From contig CM022669.1 of NCBI GenBank assembly GCA_012295275.1, forward strand, positions 8,372,489 to 8,436,488: 64,000 nucleotides of DNA. Direction: 5' to 3'. The DNA is from Chrysomallon squamiferum. Lineage: Eukaryota > Mollusca > Gastropoda > Neomphalida > Peltospiridae. Both the position numbers and the translations under genes were made by a program. The notes beneath the pieces were generated by a model that saw only the letters and a program-made list of their open reading frames with translations, had not been told where the DNA came from and did not search any database. Of this stretch, positions 1-11,299 are shown piece after piece (position 1 is the stretch's first letter; every line of letters begins with the position of its first letter).

Positions 1-152
1 TTACAGGATCGGTCCTCCTAACCATGCTCGTTAGCCTATTTTCTATTCAGACCAGAGTTCAGTGATTAGTTTACCAAAAATAAATGATATTATGCTCTCC
101 TGTTTATGGACAGGTGCATATAAAAAAATCACTTTCTGCTAATCCAGCGCAC
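1..152 (+). repeat. Mollusc-type SINE remnant, cut by window edge
   Basis: The window opens inside a decayed tRNA-derived SINE. Visible parts in order are a GGATCGGTCC-like box, a GCCTATTTTCTATTC block, a 'TCCTGTTTATGGACAGGTGC' block, ATATAAAAAAATCAC and CTGCTAATCC. The same order recurs at about 9.1, 10.1, 40.7, 47.0, 55.1 and 55.9 kb. The family assignment comes from memory of mollusc interspersed repeats and from internal agreement between copies. No terminal duplications are visible because the 5' end is missing. Confidence 0.6.
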
Positions 153-613
153 ATTGTTGGACAGAACTCTCTTGTGAGATCTGAACGTGTGACCATGACA
201 AGCGTGTTTCAACCGTTCTCTTATAGAATCATTGAGTCCCAGCATTGATCTTACTCTTTCACAAGATGATTAAAAAAAACCCAAAGATACCGAGACGAAA
301 AAAAAAACCCTGCTATTAACCATCTACTGAGTTGTCTTTAAACGAGTATTTCTTTTTTTTTTTTTTTTCTTTCTTTGAAATGTGATAGACAAAATGATAA
401 GACGAATCTTCAATTATTTTGTAAGGAGCTTGACGACGGAATTATAGACAGACAGGCGGAGGGACACTGCTGTTTCGAAAAGAGGGTTGATATGCTGTGA
501 TAGCAAACTGATAAGTGAGATTATTAGTAAAATATTTGTGATTATCTTGTAAGTTCTCGTAGATGTTGGACTGGAGTCTTCACGTTTCTGTTAGAAACTA
601 GAACTGACTGAAA
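153..613. other. Unique AT-rich non-coding sequence
   Basis: No open frame of note, no splice-flanked exon and no RNA gene seen. A poly-T tract lies near 350-369. Confidence 0.5.
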
Positions 614-697
614 TCTCTTCTCTCTCTCTCTCTCTCTCAGATAACCGAAATATTTTAATTATTTAAAATAAATAAATAAATAAATAAATAAATAAAA
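614..697. repeat. (CT)n and (AAAT)n microsatellites
   Basis: A (CT)n run at 614-638 is followed by an AAAT run at about 665-697. A small AAGATTC heptamer repeat lies downstream near 848-872. 698-1174 otherwise shows nothing recognisable. Confidence 0.9.
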
Positions 698-1174
698 ACA
701 AGTAATGGCACGATAATAAATATTTTAATAATTATTTTCTAAATGTGGATATCGATCACAATCACCACTACCAGGACTGTTATTATACTGTACTATTACT
801 ACTTTTGAAGTAGTTGCGCTTATTCATAGTTTCCATGACGCCATATCAAGATTCAAGATTCAAGATTCAAGTTGCTCTGTACATGTGATCCTCTCACAAT
901 ACGCTATTTGTTATCATCTGTAAAAGACTAGCTGAAATTCGCTTGTTAGAAACGTATGCTTTACACGTGTTTTTAAGGATTTTAAGTGAATTAATAAAGA
1001 TTGCAAAAACACTGCTTTAGAAACGTGTTAATTTGTAACAGTTAAATACAGTTTTATGCTTTATTTTTCATTATTTAAAGTGAATATTTAACCGATATCC
1101 AGAAATCTGACAAGTACAGAAATCCGGACCACTTCCGGTCCCATACGTACCGTATAAATGGTTCAGTATCTGTA

Positions 1175-1180
1175 CTGCTG

Positions 1181-1211
<31 letters not shown>

Positions 1212-1280
1212 AACAACTACTACTACCTATAAAGCTACTACTACTACTATTACTGCAACTGCTACTACTACTACTACTAC

Positions 1281-1314
<34 letters not shown>
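1175..1314. repeat. Compound (CTA)n-(ATT)n trinucleotide array
   Basis: CTG/CTA triplets grade into CAA and CTA triplets and finish in a clean ATT run. Both strands are open here (poly-Ser/Asn or poly-Ile/Val), which follows from the repeat and is not evidence of coding. Confidence 0.93.
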
Positions 1315-1604
1315 TGTAAACGAATTTTCATTAAAAAAACCCAACAAAAAACAAAACGAAAGGAAATAAAAAAGACAAACAAGAAAAGAAAAGATTTAAA
1401 AAAAAAGAAGAAGTTAAAAACTTTTATGTGAGAGAAACGAGAGGACACTGAAAACTGTCTGCTGATGGTTTACGTTGAAGTGATGACGGGTTTAAGATGA
1501 TTGTAACAGACTAATCATCTCTCACACGTACTTGTACATCTTTCACTCTCCCGTCCACCCAGCCCTTGTGTCACACTCACACACAATCAACTCGCGTGTT
1601 GTAC

Positions 1605-1837
1605 AAATGGAAACAGAAAAAGAAAGAAAAGAAAAAAGAAAAAGAGTAAAAATTTTAAAACGTTTTGTTGAAATGAGTTAAGGGATAAGAAGAAAAGAGG
1701 TAAAGAGAGTGAGGAAAAGAAAGAAGAAGAGAGAAAAAGAGATAGAAAAGATAGAAGAATGAAAGAAAAAAGGATAGAGATTAGGGCAGGAGAGAGTAGA
1801 CAGAAACAATGGCAACAACAACAACAACAACAACAAC

Positions 1838-1883
<46 letters not shown>

Positions 1884-2066
1884 ACTGGAACAAAAAAACA
1901 AACAATAAAAAAACAAACAATGCTGACAAAAACAATGATAGCAACAACAATAATAATATGAATAATAATAAATGAACAACAACATATTAACAACGCCAGC
2001 ATTACCACAGAAGTATTATTAATAATAATAACAACAAACATTAATAAAAAATAATAACAATAATAA
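1605..2066. repeat. Purine-rich tract and CAA/TAA/ATT microsatellite
   Basis: 1605-1804 is almost pure A/G on the + strand. 1808-1884 is CAA triplets, then TAA, then ATT, so the last two parts are partly self-complementary. 1915-2066 is a degenerate continuation (AAC, AAT). Confidence 0.9.
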
Positions 2067-2084
2067 GGAAAGAATCCATTAAAA

Positions 2085-2640
2085 TTGGAGGACGTATCGA
2101 AAGAAATGTTTTAAATAATAAGTTGACCAACTACCGGATGTTTACGAAAACACACGATGATTTTTGTCTATTAAGTGGGGTTTTTTTTTTCGAGTCTGCT
2201 GTACATTTCTGATTTAATTTTCCTCTCACAGAAATCTTTGTGTTTGCAGGGATTATTTGTAATGTTCGTGTTACGTAAAACCTAACCAGATTACCATCTT
2301 TTACATCACGGCAGTGGTTAAGTCCTGACTTGAAGGATTTGTACAAATTGGCAGAGAGTTAGCTTATTAATGTTTGAGAGAGGAGGGGATGGGTGGGGGG
2401 AATACCACGTAGAAATTAGGACAAGTCAGTTTTGATAAAGTTATTTTCCTACACTCCACGGATTTATTTAAAACAAACTAATGGGGGAGGGTGGAAGCAA
2501 TGGGGGAGAGATTTTGCGCAGACGCTGATGTCATCTTAGTATTAACTGAATTTAAAATCAGGATTCGGTTTTGTCTTTAGACTGAATTAAGTGTGATAGT
2601 TTTTCAGAGATCGTCCTATGTTTTTCTCTGTTTCAGGGTA
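2085..2640. other. Sequence-complex island, function unknown
   Basis: Less repetitive than its surroundings. It contains a 71-codon minus-strand open frame (2131-2346) of balanced composition with no domain I recognise and no convincing splice sites. It could be conserved regulatory DNA, an old transposon fragment or chance. G-rich stretches lie near 2379-2400 and 2482-2510. Confidence 0.25.
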
Positions 2641-3790
2641 GGTGCACATCGCTGCTAACTTACAGCATTTTAAAATAAAATTTATTTGTTTATTTATTTA
2701 TTTATTACTATTTTTTTTTATAAATCATTACATTCTTATAGCATTTAAAATATTTAAGTACATCATATACCATAGTATCACAGTGTTACTGTCAATGACA
2801 GAAACAAAAAAATATCTAAAAGGACAGATATAATGGTAGACAGCTCTCAGTTTAAACAGTGTTGTCATCTGACATTTTCAGCGTGCTGTTTCTCCTGTAC
2901 CTTTAACCCACGAAGACAAAATCCAAACAGAGAATTTTCACGGAGAAGCCAACCAAACACGTAAAGCCATTAAGAGGGAAACACTAAATAAATGTCAAAT
3001 GTCTTATCTGTGACCAGAAACACACCATGCCAGACTATGTGTAGTATGAGCAGGAAAATTTATACATCGCTCGTTTTCTTCTTTCAGGTGGAATGTGGCT
3101 TCTGTAGATGGTAATGTTCAGTGATAGAAATAGCTGGGTGAAGGTGGGTACTTCTTTTTATATATTATTAGTAATTTTATTACAGATGAATGCAGGGATT
3201 TCAGACATGGAACTAAACGGATGAAGGTTTGTTTTGTGGATGAAGATATGTGAATTATTTATTTGCAAGATAGTTTTTTTTAGGGAAGGTAGGTTTTGTG
3301 GTTGTTCAGTGTTGAAAATGGATGAAGACAGGTACAAAAGTGAAATGGTTTATATAATAATAGTGATCATATGTACAAAAATGTAACTAGTTTTTTTATA
3401 ATTTGTTACCAACTCAACCAAGCCATGATTCTATCAGTCGATTGGACTTTTCATCCCTCCATCCAAGCATTCATACATCCATACCTTCATCTATTCATCA
3501 TTCGGTTCAGTAGAATTCATCAAAATCCTGTGATCTGTCTGTTAACCTCATTCACGTGTGAACTAGCATTTTATTAAAAATAATAATAATAAAAAAAACA
3601 CTAAAGAAAATAAAATCAATGTGTAGTTTAAAAAAAGAAGAGAGGAAACAGTGCTTCTCACTCAGTTACCTCGGCATTTCGCGTCTTATTAATTTGTCAA
3701 GTGTAAAAACGTTATTCTTCACTGTACTGTTAAAAACTGTCATGAAAATGGATCAATGTATTCGTTGTTTGAAAAGTGTCGATAAAGATA
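2641..3790. other. AT-rich sequence without recognisable genes
   Basis: Short frames here (for example 2642-2833 and 3371-3577) are hydrophobic or AT-driven with no supporting splice signals. Nothing else seen. Confidence 0.45.
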
Positions 3791-4205
3791 TAGACGAGTG
3801 GTTAGAGCATTGTCCCCGGGCGTGATTAGTAACAGGTTCAATTCCCTTCATTGCAGCTTTGAATCTATTCTTAGGTTAAAGAAAAAAAAAGAATAAAAAT
3901 AAATAGAAGAAAATAGAAGAAAAGGAAAAAAGAAAAGATAGAAAAAATACTGAAATAAATATATCTGTAGTGTGTTTATGTATATATATATATACACACA
4001 TACATACATACATACAAGAAAAGTTTACAGTACTAAAATAAATCTTTCTCACTATATTGATTGCTTTATTTCCTGCTGCAGCTGCTGCCCATTTATCACA
4101 TGCCACACTGTGCTGTCTGTGAGTTGGTACACCAAAAAAAGCTCCTTACAGCTAATCAGTAAAGAAAATAAAGAAAATGGCAGCAGCGGATTTCTCTTTC
4201 ACGGT
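3791..4205 (+). repeat. tRNA-derived SINE with visible A and B boxes, interrupted
   Basis: The best-preserved SINE head in the window. An A-box-like TAGACGAGTGG lies at 3791-3801 and an exact pol III B-box GTTCAATTC at 3836-3844. The 3' domain (GTGCTGTCTGTGAGTTGGTA, then CTCCTTACAGCTAATC, then GCAGCGGATTTC) follows at about 4105-4200. An A-rich and TA/CATA microsatellite stretch (3875-4018) separates head and tail. Some letters differ from a functional tRNA promoter, so it is probably a dead copy. Confidence 0.65.
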
Positions 4206-4320
4206 CGTAAATAATTAAATCTACATAATGATTCATGTTAAAATATGGTGAAGAATTAAACATTCTTTCATTTTGTAAATGATTCAAATCATGCTATATT
4301 TCCAACGTATCTATAATAAT

Positions 4321-4630
4321 TGTTTGTGTGATGTCATTTCTCTGAATGTATGCTAGTTTCTACATTGTCTGCATTTTTACTGTTTTATGACGTCATATGT
4401 GTATAGAAGTTGTTTTTATGACGTCATATCTGTATGTGTAGTTTCATCTCTACGTGTATACAAGCAGTTTCTATGACGCCATATCTCTGTAGTAATTGTT
4501 TTTGTGAGGTCATATAATAGTCATTTTTCTATGACGTCATATCTCTGTAGTAATTTGTGAGGTTTTTATCTCTTTGTAGTAATTGTTTTTGTGAGGTCAT
4601 ATAATAGTCATTTTTCTACGACGTCATATC
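4321..4630. repeat. Degenerate repeat carrying CRE (TGACGTCA) motifs
   Basis: Irregular repetition of a unit reading roughly 'TTTTTATGACGTCATATCTC' plus a GTAGTAATTG linker. Perfect CREB/ATF palindromes lie at 4388-4395, 4419-4426 and 4532-4539. One-base variants are TGATGTCA 4329-4336, TGACGCCA 4474-4481, TGAGGTCA 4505-4512 and 4592-4599, and CGACGTCA 4619-4626. The motif match is direct; activity as an enhancer is inference. Confidence 0.75.
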
Positions 4631-4796
4631 TCTCTGTGTGTAGTTTGATTCTCGGATTCACCACCTCTGTGTGAATCGCTCATTGCAGCTGTCTTGGGCT
4701 CTGTGGATGTTTTTAACCATATGTTCTCTTCCCTGCCCTCTCCGAGTACAAGCACTTAAACAACCATCAGTAATTCATTTAATTTCTTTGGAGTTT

Positions 4797-5085
4797 TTTT
4801 TTTTCTTCTTCTTCTTCTTCATCTTTGCCGAATAACATCTATTGATTCCCGTAATGGAGGTAGTTGTTGTACATTAAAGAATTTCCTCTAAAACAAATTT
4901 CACTGGTGTTTTTTTTTTTTTTTTTTTTAAATTAAATCGAAGCCGTTTAGTGAAAGAATTCTAAACTTCTGTTCTTCCCTTTCTTTTCTTTCTTTTTCTT
5001 TTTTTTTTTTTTTTTTTCTTTATTTTGTTGGTCCGTCTTTTTTTTTTCTTTTTTTTTTTTTTTTTTTCTTTTTCTCTCTCTAGAA
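4797..5085. repeat. Pyrimidine/poly-T rich stretch
   Basis: Several long T runs with interspersed C (near 4797-4820, 4910-4928, 4980-5022, 5040-5085). No other structure seen. Confidence 0.8.
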
Positions 5086-5373
5086 AGGAGTATTAAGTTA
5101 AAAATTGCTCATTAGATGACGTAATTAAATTTCTTTTATGCCAAGCTCTTTGATATTTTGTCAAATGGTTTGTGTCTTTAGAGTTCACCGTGGCTGTGTG
5201 AATATCTTCTATTTAATTTGGTGACGTGGAAAATTAGCGCTCATCGGTTTGACGTCTCAGTTTGGAAAGAGCAAGAAGTAAACGCAATTAACATTCTTTG
5301 TTTTTGTTTATCTGTTTACATATTTTGTGGTGTTCATTACAAAAACCAGTTCTAAATAAAGACAGAAAGAGCA

Positions 5374-5374
5374 A

Positions 5375-5464
<90 letters not shown>

Positions 5465-5630
5465 TGTTATTATTTTTGTTATTCTTGTTGTTGAAGTTGT
5501 TGTTATTATAGATACAGTAATAGCAGTAATAATAATAGCATTAATAATAATAACAGTAATAATAATAATAATCATAATAATAATGACAACAACAACAACA
5601 ATAACAATAACAACTCAAGAATAATAAAAT
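5374..5630. repeat. (AAT)n-(TAG)n-(TTG)n compound trinucleotide array
   Basis: Clean AAT run to about 5428, clean TAG run to about 5463, then degenerate TTG/TTA/AAT and ACA triplets to about 5630. Open in several frames only because it has no phase-breaking indels. Confidence 0.93.
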
Positions 5631-5999
5631 AAGGACAACAACGTTATTAAAAGTATATCACAAACACATATAAATATTTATCTTTCTCATAAAGTAAAAC
5701 AACAAACAAAAACAAATATTTATCAGTAACTTTACGTTTCCTACACTATAAACAAAACTGAACAATGGCAAAATCAAATCTGTTTTCACGTGGATCTAAA
5801 ACTGTTGTAAAACAACAGACAAGAAAGGCGCACAGTTTTACATATCTATAGACAACGTATTGCGACATAAAACTTGTATCCTGAATGTAATAACTTTCAT
5901 TAAACGTTCTCTTTATGAAAAATCAAAACGTTATTTCCTTAGGGATAATAAAAAAAAAAAAAAAAAAAAAAAAACAAGCCCAGATTTGAAATTGTCGCT

Positions 6000-6260
6000 T
6001 TTTAATCGTCTATTCGTCAGAGGCGAATAAACGATTCAATACAAACAAATAAGAAGAAATGAAAAGAGATTATAAACTTTTATTACGTAATCTCCGACAT
6101 TGGTTCATGTCGGTGTAATATTATGTCTGTTGTTTATTTGTCTCAGTTTATAGGGTGGGCGTCAGGTTTTGAAGAGAATCGAGGTATTTGTGGAGACGTC
6201 TGAGAAAGCATAATGGCTTAACAGTTAGGTGATTTTGTTTGATAGATTACGTATTGTCGT
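6000..6260. other. Complex island with two adjacent stem-loops
   Basis: An inverted repeat with 13-bp arms (6006-6018 and 6026-6038, one mismatch, 7-nt loop) is followed by a perfect 7-bp stem CCGACAT/ATGTCGG (6094-6100 and 6107-6113, 6-nt loop). An outer ATTAC/GTAAT pair brackets the second stem. The rest is complex and contains ACGTC at about 6197. It could be a structured RNA or a regulatory element; I do not recognise it. Confidence 0.3.
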
Positions 6261-7086
6261 GTTTATAATTAGACGTAGGGTGGTGTGTGTTATCATACAT
6301 ACTGCACATGTAGGAGTTAATATAACTTGTGTATTTGAGTTCTGTCCTGACTATAGTACATTTCTGACGGTAATAATGTGATTATTTTTTATATAAATAT
6401 TTCATAAATATCCTACAAAGTAGATAATTGAATTTTCATGATTTAAAATTTTTGTCAAAATATTTCAGGGTACAAGAATGCCTTTCATAGTCATGATATA
6501 AAGAAAATCGCTGAACATGCAATATCTTCATTATAAAAATTATGACAAAAAATAAAAAATAAAAAAGAATAAAAAAAGGGCGTTGCACGTACATGTCATT
6601 TTCGGTTACAATTAGGAAAAAAATAAGATTACTGAACAAGCATGCATTTTTCAGTTAGTCGATGTTATTATTATTTTAAATCTTCTAGGCTTAGCTTAGC
6701 GGCGGTGTGACAGATTGCATTTGACATGATAGCTGATGGAAACAAATGTTACGTAACAAGATTACAGACAATTCTCATTATCTGTTGACGCATGGATGAA
6801 CGTATGTTGCCTACATCAATACTGACATTTCATCTCAGCTTCTCATTAGACCGGTCATCCAAACAATCTCGTTTAGCCTCTGTAAAACGATGTTAAGTCT
6901 ATTTTTATGACAATAATTAATAAAAAAAAAGTCTATTATTTATTATTATTAAGTTCATTTTTTGACCATGTTTTTGTTTTTTTTTCATTTTCAGCCTGGT
7001 TTATGATGATAATAAAATCTGTTATTACTTTTTTGTTGGTCATTATTGATTTTTTTAAATTATATTTGTGACGAAAATGTCAAAAT
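6261..7086. other. AT-rich intergenic or intronic sequence
   Basis: No gene, splice-flanked exon or known repeat seen beyond short A and T runs. Confidence 0.45.
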
Positions 7087-7089
7087 CTG

Positions 7090-7144
<55 letters not shown>

Positions 7145-7400
7145 TTTTATTAAATTATTAATTTGTTATCATTTATTACCGTTTTGTTATATGAATTATT
7201 TTTATCTGTATCTCTGATCTATCTATCTGTCTATGTATGTATGTTTCTATCTGTCTATCTATCAGTTTGTATAAAATGCATATTCAGTATTATATTTTGT
7301 TTGTAATAGTAACTGAAATAGTAGTAATATTAATAGTATTGGTAATAGTATTTGGAGCAGTGGCAGCAGCAGTAGTAGTAGTAGTAGTAGTGGTAGTCGT
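7087..7400. repeat. (TTTA)n, (TCTA)n and (AGT)n microsatellites
   Basis: TTTA tetranucleotides at about 7087-7147, TCTA/TCTG tetranucleotides near 7210-7262, and AGT/AGC triplets near 7350-7395 that decay to about 7470. A long poly-A follows at about 7626-7660. Confidence 0.9.
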
Positions 7401-7679
7401 AGGAATAGTGATGTAGTAGTAGTAGCACAGGTAACAATCACAATAATAACAATAGTTTTAGCAGCGGCAGCTAAAAAATTTTAATGAAAATGTTAACTAT
7501 GATGATAATAATAATTATGTTAATGACTTTAATCATTATATAAATGACTTTGATGATAAGAATGATTATAATAACACAGCATCAGGCACTTATTTGTCAG
7601 TCATCGTCTCTGAAAGAAAATCGTAAAAAAAAAAAGAAAAAAAAAAAAAAAAAAAAAAAAGAAGAAGAAATCTTTAAAG

Positions 7680-7992
7680 TGGATTTCTTCTCGTTCTTCG
7701 TTCGACGGGGAGCTGCCGTGATACCTGACGTACGTAACGACGTTACGAGAAGTTGAAGAATTTATTGCCTGTGACAACGTCATCCATTATGACGCCCCAG
7801 CCAATAACCTGCGTTGTCGCTGGTGTCGGAGTGGGATGATGGAAGGAGTCGGAGTGAACCGGGCTTTGTCTCGGAAACGATCGAGAGAAAAGTCTGAACT
7901 GACGCACGTGAAAAGATCTCGACGATTTATTGACGAGTTTTTTTTATTTTTATATATACAGCTTCGATCTGGTGATTCGCGTCTCTGTTATA
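7680..7992 (+). promoter_or_regulatory. CpG-rich block ending in a splice donor: candidate promoter/first exon
   Basis: About 25 CpG dinucleotides (counted by eye) fall within roughly 245 bp here, in a region where CpG is otherwise scarce. It holds an inverted repeat CGTAACG-A-CGTTACG (7733-7747), a TGACGCC near a GCCAATAA (CCAAT-box-like) around 7790-7806, and a CACGTG E-box near 7905. A GTAAGT donor lies at 7993-7998. The frame from ATG 7836 stays open to the donor and would leave phase 1; its product is basic (RKRSR) and not recognised. Together these suggest the 5' end of a + strand transcript. An unmethylated conserved enhancer is the alternative. Confidence 0.3.
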
Positions 7993-8097
7993 GTAAGTAC
8001 AGGCTCTTACGGTTTTATTATTTGTTTATGGTAATTTAGAAAGTATTACTGTGTGCTTTATTGCTGCTATTCATTTTTTTTGCTTTACTAAGGATTG

Positions 8098-8290
8098 GAT
8101 TATTATTATTATTATTATTATTATTAATATTATTATTTTTGTGGGGTTTTTTGTTGTTGTTTGTTTTTTTAATGTGAACAGATTAGTTTATTTTTTTTTT
8201 TTTTTTTTAAGGTTTTAATTTAATTTAATTTAATTTAATTTTATTTAATTTAATTTTATTTTATTTTATTTATTTTTTATTTATTTACTT
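8098..8290. repeat. (ATT)n, poly-T and TTTAA pentamer repeats
   Basis: ATT triplets at about 8098-8127, a T18 tract near 8191-8208, and a TTTAA-type pentanucleotide run at about 8214-8262. Confidence 0.88.
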
Positions 8291-8451
8291 ACTTATTTCA
8301 GTATTAAATGTTTAAATTAAAAAGTGTTTGGAACACTTTGTTTATTTTTGGATGGTTCGTAAAACAGGCTGTAGTTGATAAATATTCTGTAGTTGTTGTT
8401 TTTTTTGTTTTTTTTGTTTGTTTTTTTGTGATGGATTTATCTTGTATTTAT

Positions 8452-8772
8452 CCACTACTAGCACTACAACTATTACAACTACCACGACAACTATTACTAC
8501 TACCACTACTGTTACCACTAACATTACTACTACTAATACTACTAATAACCACTACCACTACTACGACTATTACTGCTACTGCTGCTACTACTATTACCAT
8601 TACCACTACTACTGCTTCTACTTTAACTACCACCACAACAGCTGTTACTACCTCTGCTATTACTATAACCATTAGTAGTAACTTCAGTAACAACTACAAT
8701 CAAACCACTATTACCACTGTAACAACAACGACAGTAACAGCAATTACTACTACAACCACTACTACTACGGTA
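8452..8772. repeat. Degenerate ACT/ACC trinucleotide array
   Basis: About 320 bp of ACT, ACC, ACA and GCT triplets. It opens a 167-codon Thr-rich frame on + and Val-rich frames on -, all explained by the repeat. Composition resembles the larger array at 60.4-61.1 kb. Confidence 0.9.
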
Positions 8773-8976
8773 ACTTTTATATATATATTTTTTTCTTTTG
8801 TAATGGATTAATAATTAACACTGTTTGCAAATTTAAAACAGATAATTAAATTAATTTTTACTGTTCGTATGTTATTAAACATCAGCAGTTCAAGCATGCA
8901 TTGCCTGGGTCCGTGTTGGAGAGTTCTAATTTGATTTGCTGAGAGGTCAGACTGACACTGGGTAATAAGCTTACAA

Positions 8977-9046
8977 TTCTATTTAGTTCTACTTAGATCT
9001 ACTTAGTTCCACTTAGTTCTACGTAATTCTACTTAGTTCTACTTAG
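8977..9046. repeat. 10-bp tandem repeat, seven copies
   Basis: Seven head-to-tail copies of TTCTACTTAG with single-base variants (TTCTATTTAG, ATCTACTTAG, TTCCACTTAG, TTCTACGTAA). The period is exactly ten, close to one helical turn. Confidence 0.9.
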
Positions 9047-9089
9047 TTACACAATGTAATTCCGACTCGGCTAGTTAAATTCTCTTCCA

Positions 9090-9350
9090 GACACTAGACG
9101 GCCAGTTAGAAACTACATAATTGTAGTGTTTGTCTTAGACGTGGATGGTCCTAGGATCAAACCCACTCAGTCTACTAACTGGGTAATATTCAATTCCAAC
9201 CACTGCCCCATTACTAGTTTATGAAACAGTCTGTTCTAACGTGTTTTAAGATACGTAATTTCTTAATTATGAGAAGGTGCACATATAACAAATTTCTTGC
9301 TGCAAAAAGGTAAGAGTAGGCCTGGAATGCTGACAGTAGGTTTCTTTTCT
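9090..9350 (+). repeat. Mollusc-type SINE, nearly full length
   Basis: Visible blocks: GGATCAAACCCACTCAGTC (B-box region, GATCAAACC), then 'AATTCCAACCACTGCCCC', then GAGAAGGTGCACATATAACA, TTCTTGCTGC and GTAAGAGTAGGCC, ending GACAGTAGGTTTC. Same block order as the copies at 40.7 and 55.1 kb. Heavily diverged. Confidence 0.65.
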
Positions 9351-10144
9351 GTTTATCAAATAAAAATAACTAATAATTAAAATGTTTTTAAGATGTTAAA
9401 ACATTCACTGATTTAATTAATTCAGATTTTCTGTTTTACCGACATAAATCCAATTGCTGCACCACCGAATTAATCTGAAATCTAATGATTTGATTTTCTA
9501 ACCAGTATTACATTCATATTCCCTGTTAGCCTCAGATCCAATAACTTTACAACTTTACCAAAATTAAATTCAGTAGCTTCATCGTTTTCAGATCAGTGAT
9601 TTGACAAAACCGAATAGTTCAAAAAAAATATCAAGTCATTTGTCCAAAATTATATCCAAAAGATTACCCATTTTTTTCCCCACCACTTAACCTCAATTTT
9701 TTGCTAAGTCAGGTTTTAGTAGACTTTTGTCCAGTCTTTTATTTAACTGTGGTGCACTGAAATAATCTTCCATTGAGCAAAGATTTATTTTATTGACTTG
9801 TGTTTTGGCCAACAGATTTAGTCGTATGAATGTCGTTATTGTGTGATGCTTTTATGACTTCCAGCAGAGCCGGCCTGTTTGTTTGTGAGAGTTTTTATTT
9901 GTGTTTTTACTTTAATGTTTGAGAGTAAAATACATATTGATTATTCCATTCTAACTCTCGTGGAGGTTTCTGAGTGTTTAATCAATTATGTTGATTGCTA
10001 ATGATCTGCAGTTCAGTTCAGACAAACATGAGAAACTATAACAGCGAAGTGTGTGTGTGTGTGTGTGGGGGAGACAGGTGGTTTGAGTGATTGCTTGAGG
10101 CTAAATGGGTCATCAGATCAGTCTTCTTCAATCAACAAGTTTGA
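9351..10144. other. Unique AT-rich sequence
   Basis: No gene seen. A (GT)n run lies at about 10052-10067. Confidence 0.4.
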
Positions 10145-10290
10145 TTTTATCCAGTTCCAGCCTGTGCTCCGAGCTGTTTATTAAAGGCAGTGGTATGTAC
10201 ATTTTCTGTCTAAGGAAAGGTGATTATTAAAGATTCCTTGCTGCTAATTCGTAAAAGTAATCCACTGAGTATAACTTCAGGTTTCTTCTT
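10145..10290 (+). repeat. Mollusc-type SINE, 3' portion
   Basis: Contains 'CCAGTTCCAGCCTGTGCTCC', GGCAGTGGTATGTACATTTT, CTGTCTAAGG, then TTAAAGATTCC and TTGCTGCTAATTCG. Among the better-preserved copies of the middle and 3' domain. Head not recognised. Confidence 0.65.
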
Positions 10291-10378
10291 TTTCATCATT
10301 ACTAAATAATATACTGACATATAAAGATTAAAGATTAATATTTATTTCATTTCGTGGAGCATTTGCACACTATTATGC

Positions 10379-10690
10379 TTATACACATGGACACACACAG
10401 TCACATATACAGACAGACATATACACACAAATACACTCACACAGACAATATAAACACGGATACACACACAAACACACAGAAACAGATATAGAAACATCCA
10501 CACTCATGCACATGCGCACAAAAAATTCATACATGTACACAGGCATACAGAAATAATTATTTAAACACAAAAAATAAAAATTCACACACAACCAACAAAA
10601 ATAATCACATACACAAACATACACACACCTACAAGTACATGTACAAGCAAATACACACAAATAATTTATTTATTTATTTATTTTTATTCA
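10379..10690. repeat. Degenerate (CA)n tract followed by (TTTA)n
   Basis: About 280 bp of CACA/CATA dinucleotide-like sequence with many interruptions, then a TTTA run at about 10660-10685. The cysteine-rich minus-strand frame here is a by-product. Confidence 0.88.
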
Positions 10691-11299
10691 TTTATTATTA
10701 TTATTATTTTTTTTTTAGAACAAAAGTACGAGATGTGTGGAAGTTTTGCAATAACTCTGTTGATTATTGATTTATTGATTTCTAGGTGTGAATCAAATCG
10801 GGTATTGAAAAAGACCAGTCAATAATCAATGTGAAATGTATTTGTTGTGTTACACACACAGTCCTGTATTTGTTAAACCTAAACCTAATTCCTTAATATA
10901 AAAGGTGTCCTTAATTACACACTTAGCTCCAGACACTTAGTCAGCAGGGAAATATATAATCACAATTTGACAAGCGATGAAAAAGGTTTTTGAAATATAA
11001 TTATTGTTCCTGTTTCTGAGTAGGCATTCAGATATTTATATCTTTGATTATTTTAAATGTTTTTGGTTTTTGTTCAGTTTTTTTTTTTTTTTTTTTGTTT
11101 TGTTTTATTTATATTTTACACTTTTAATTTATTTTTATTTTACATATTTTTTAACTATGTTTTTGTAATTTTTATTTTAACATACTAGGCACATGTAAAA
11201 CTGGAAAAGTTACGAGCAAAATTCAGATTATTTTTATAGCAAAAGTTTGTTTCAAATGTCCCAACTTATTTACAAATTCAAAGGCTTTGTAAGTTTTTT

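Noticed and set aside
3791-3845. Considered as a genuine tRNA gene
   Set aside because: A and B boxes are present but no cloverleaf with proper acceptor and anticodon arms could be drawn, and the SINE 3' domain follows.
8308-8811. 167-codon Thr-rich frame
   Set aside because: Mostly a trinucleotide array; the N-terminal hydrophobic part is T-rich DNA.
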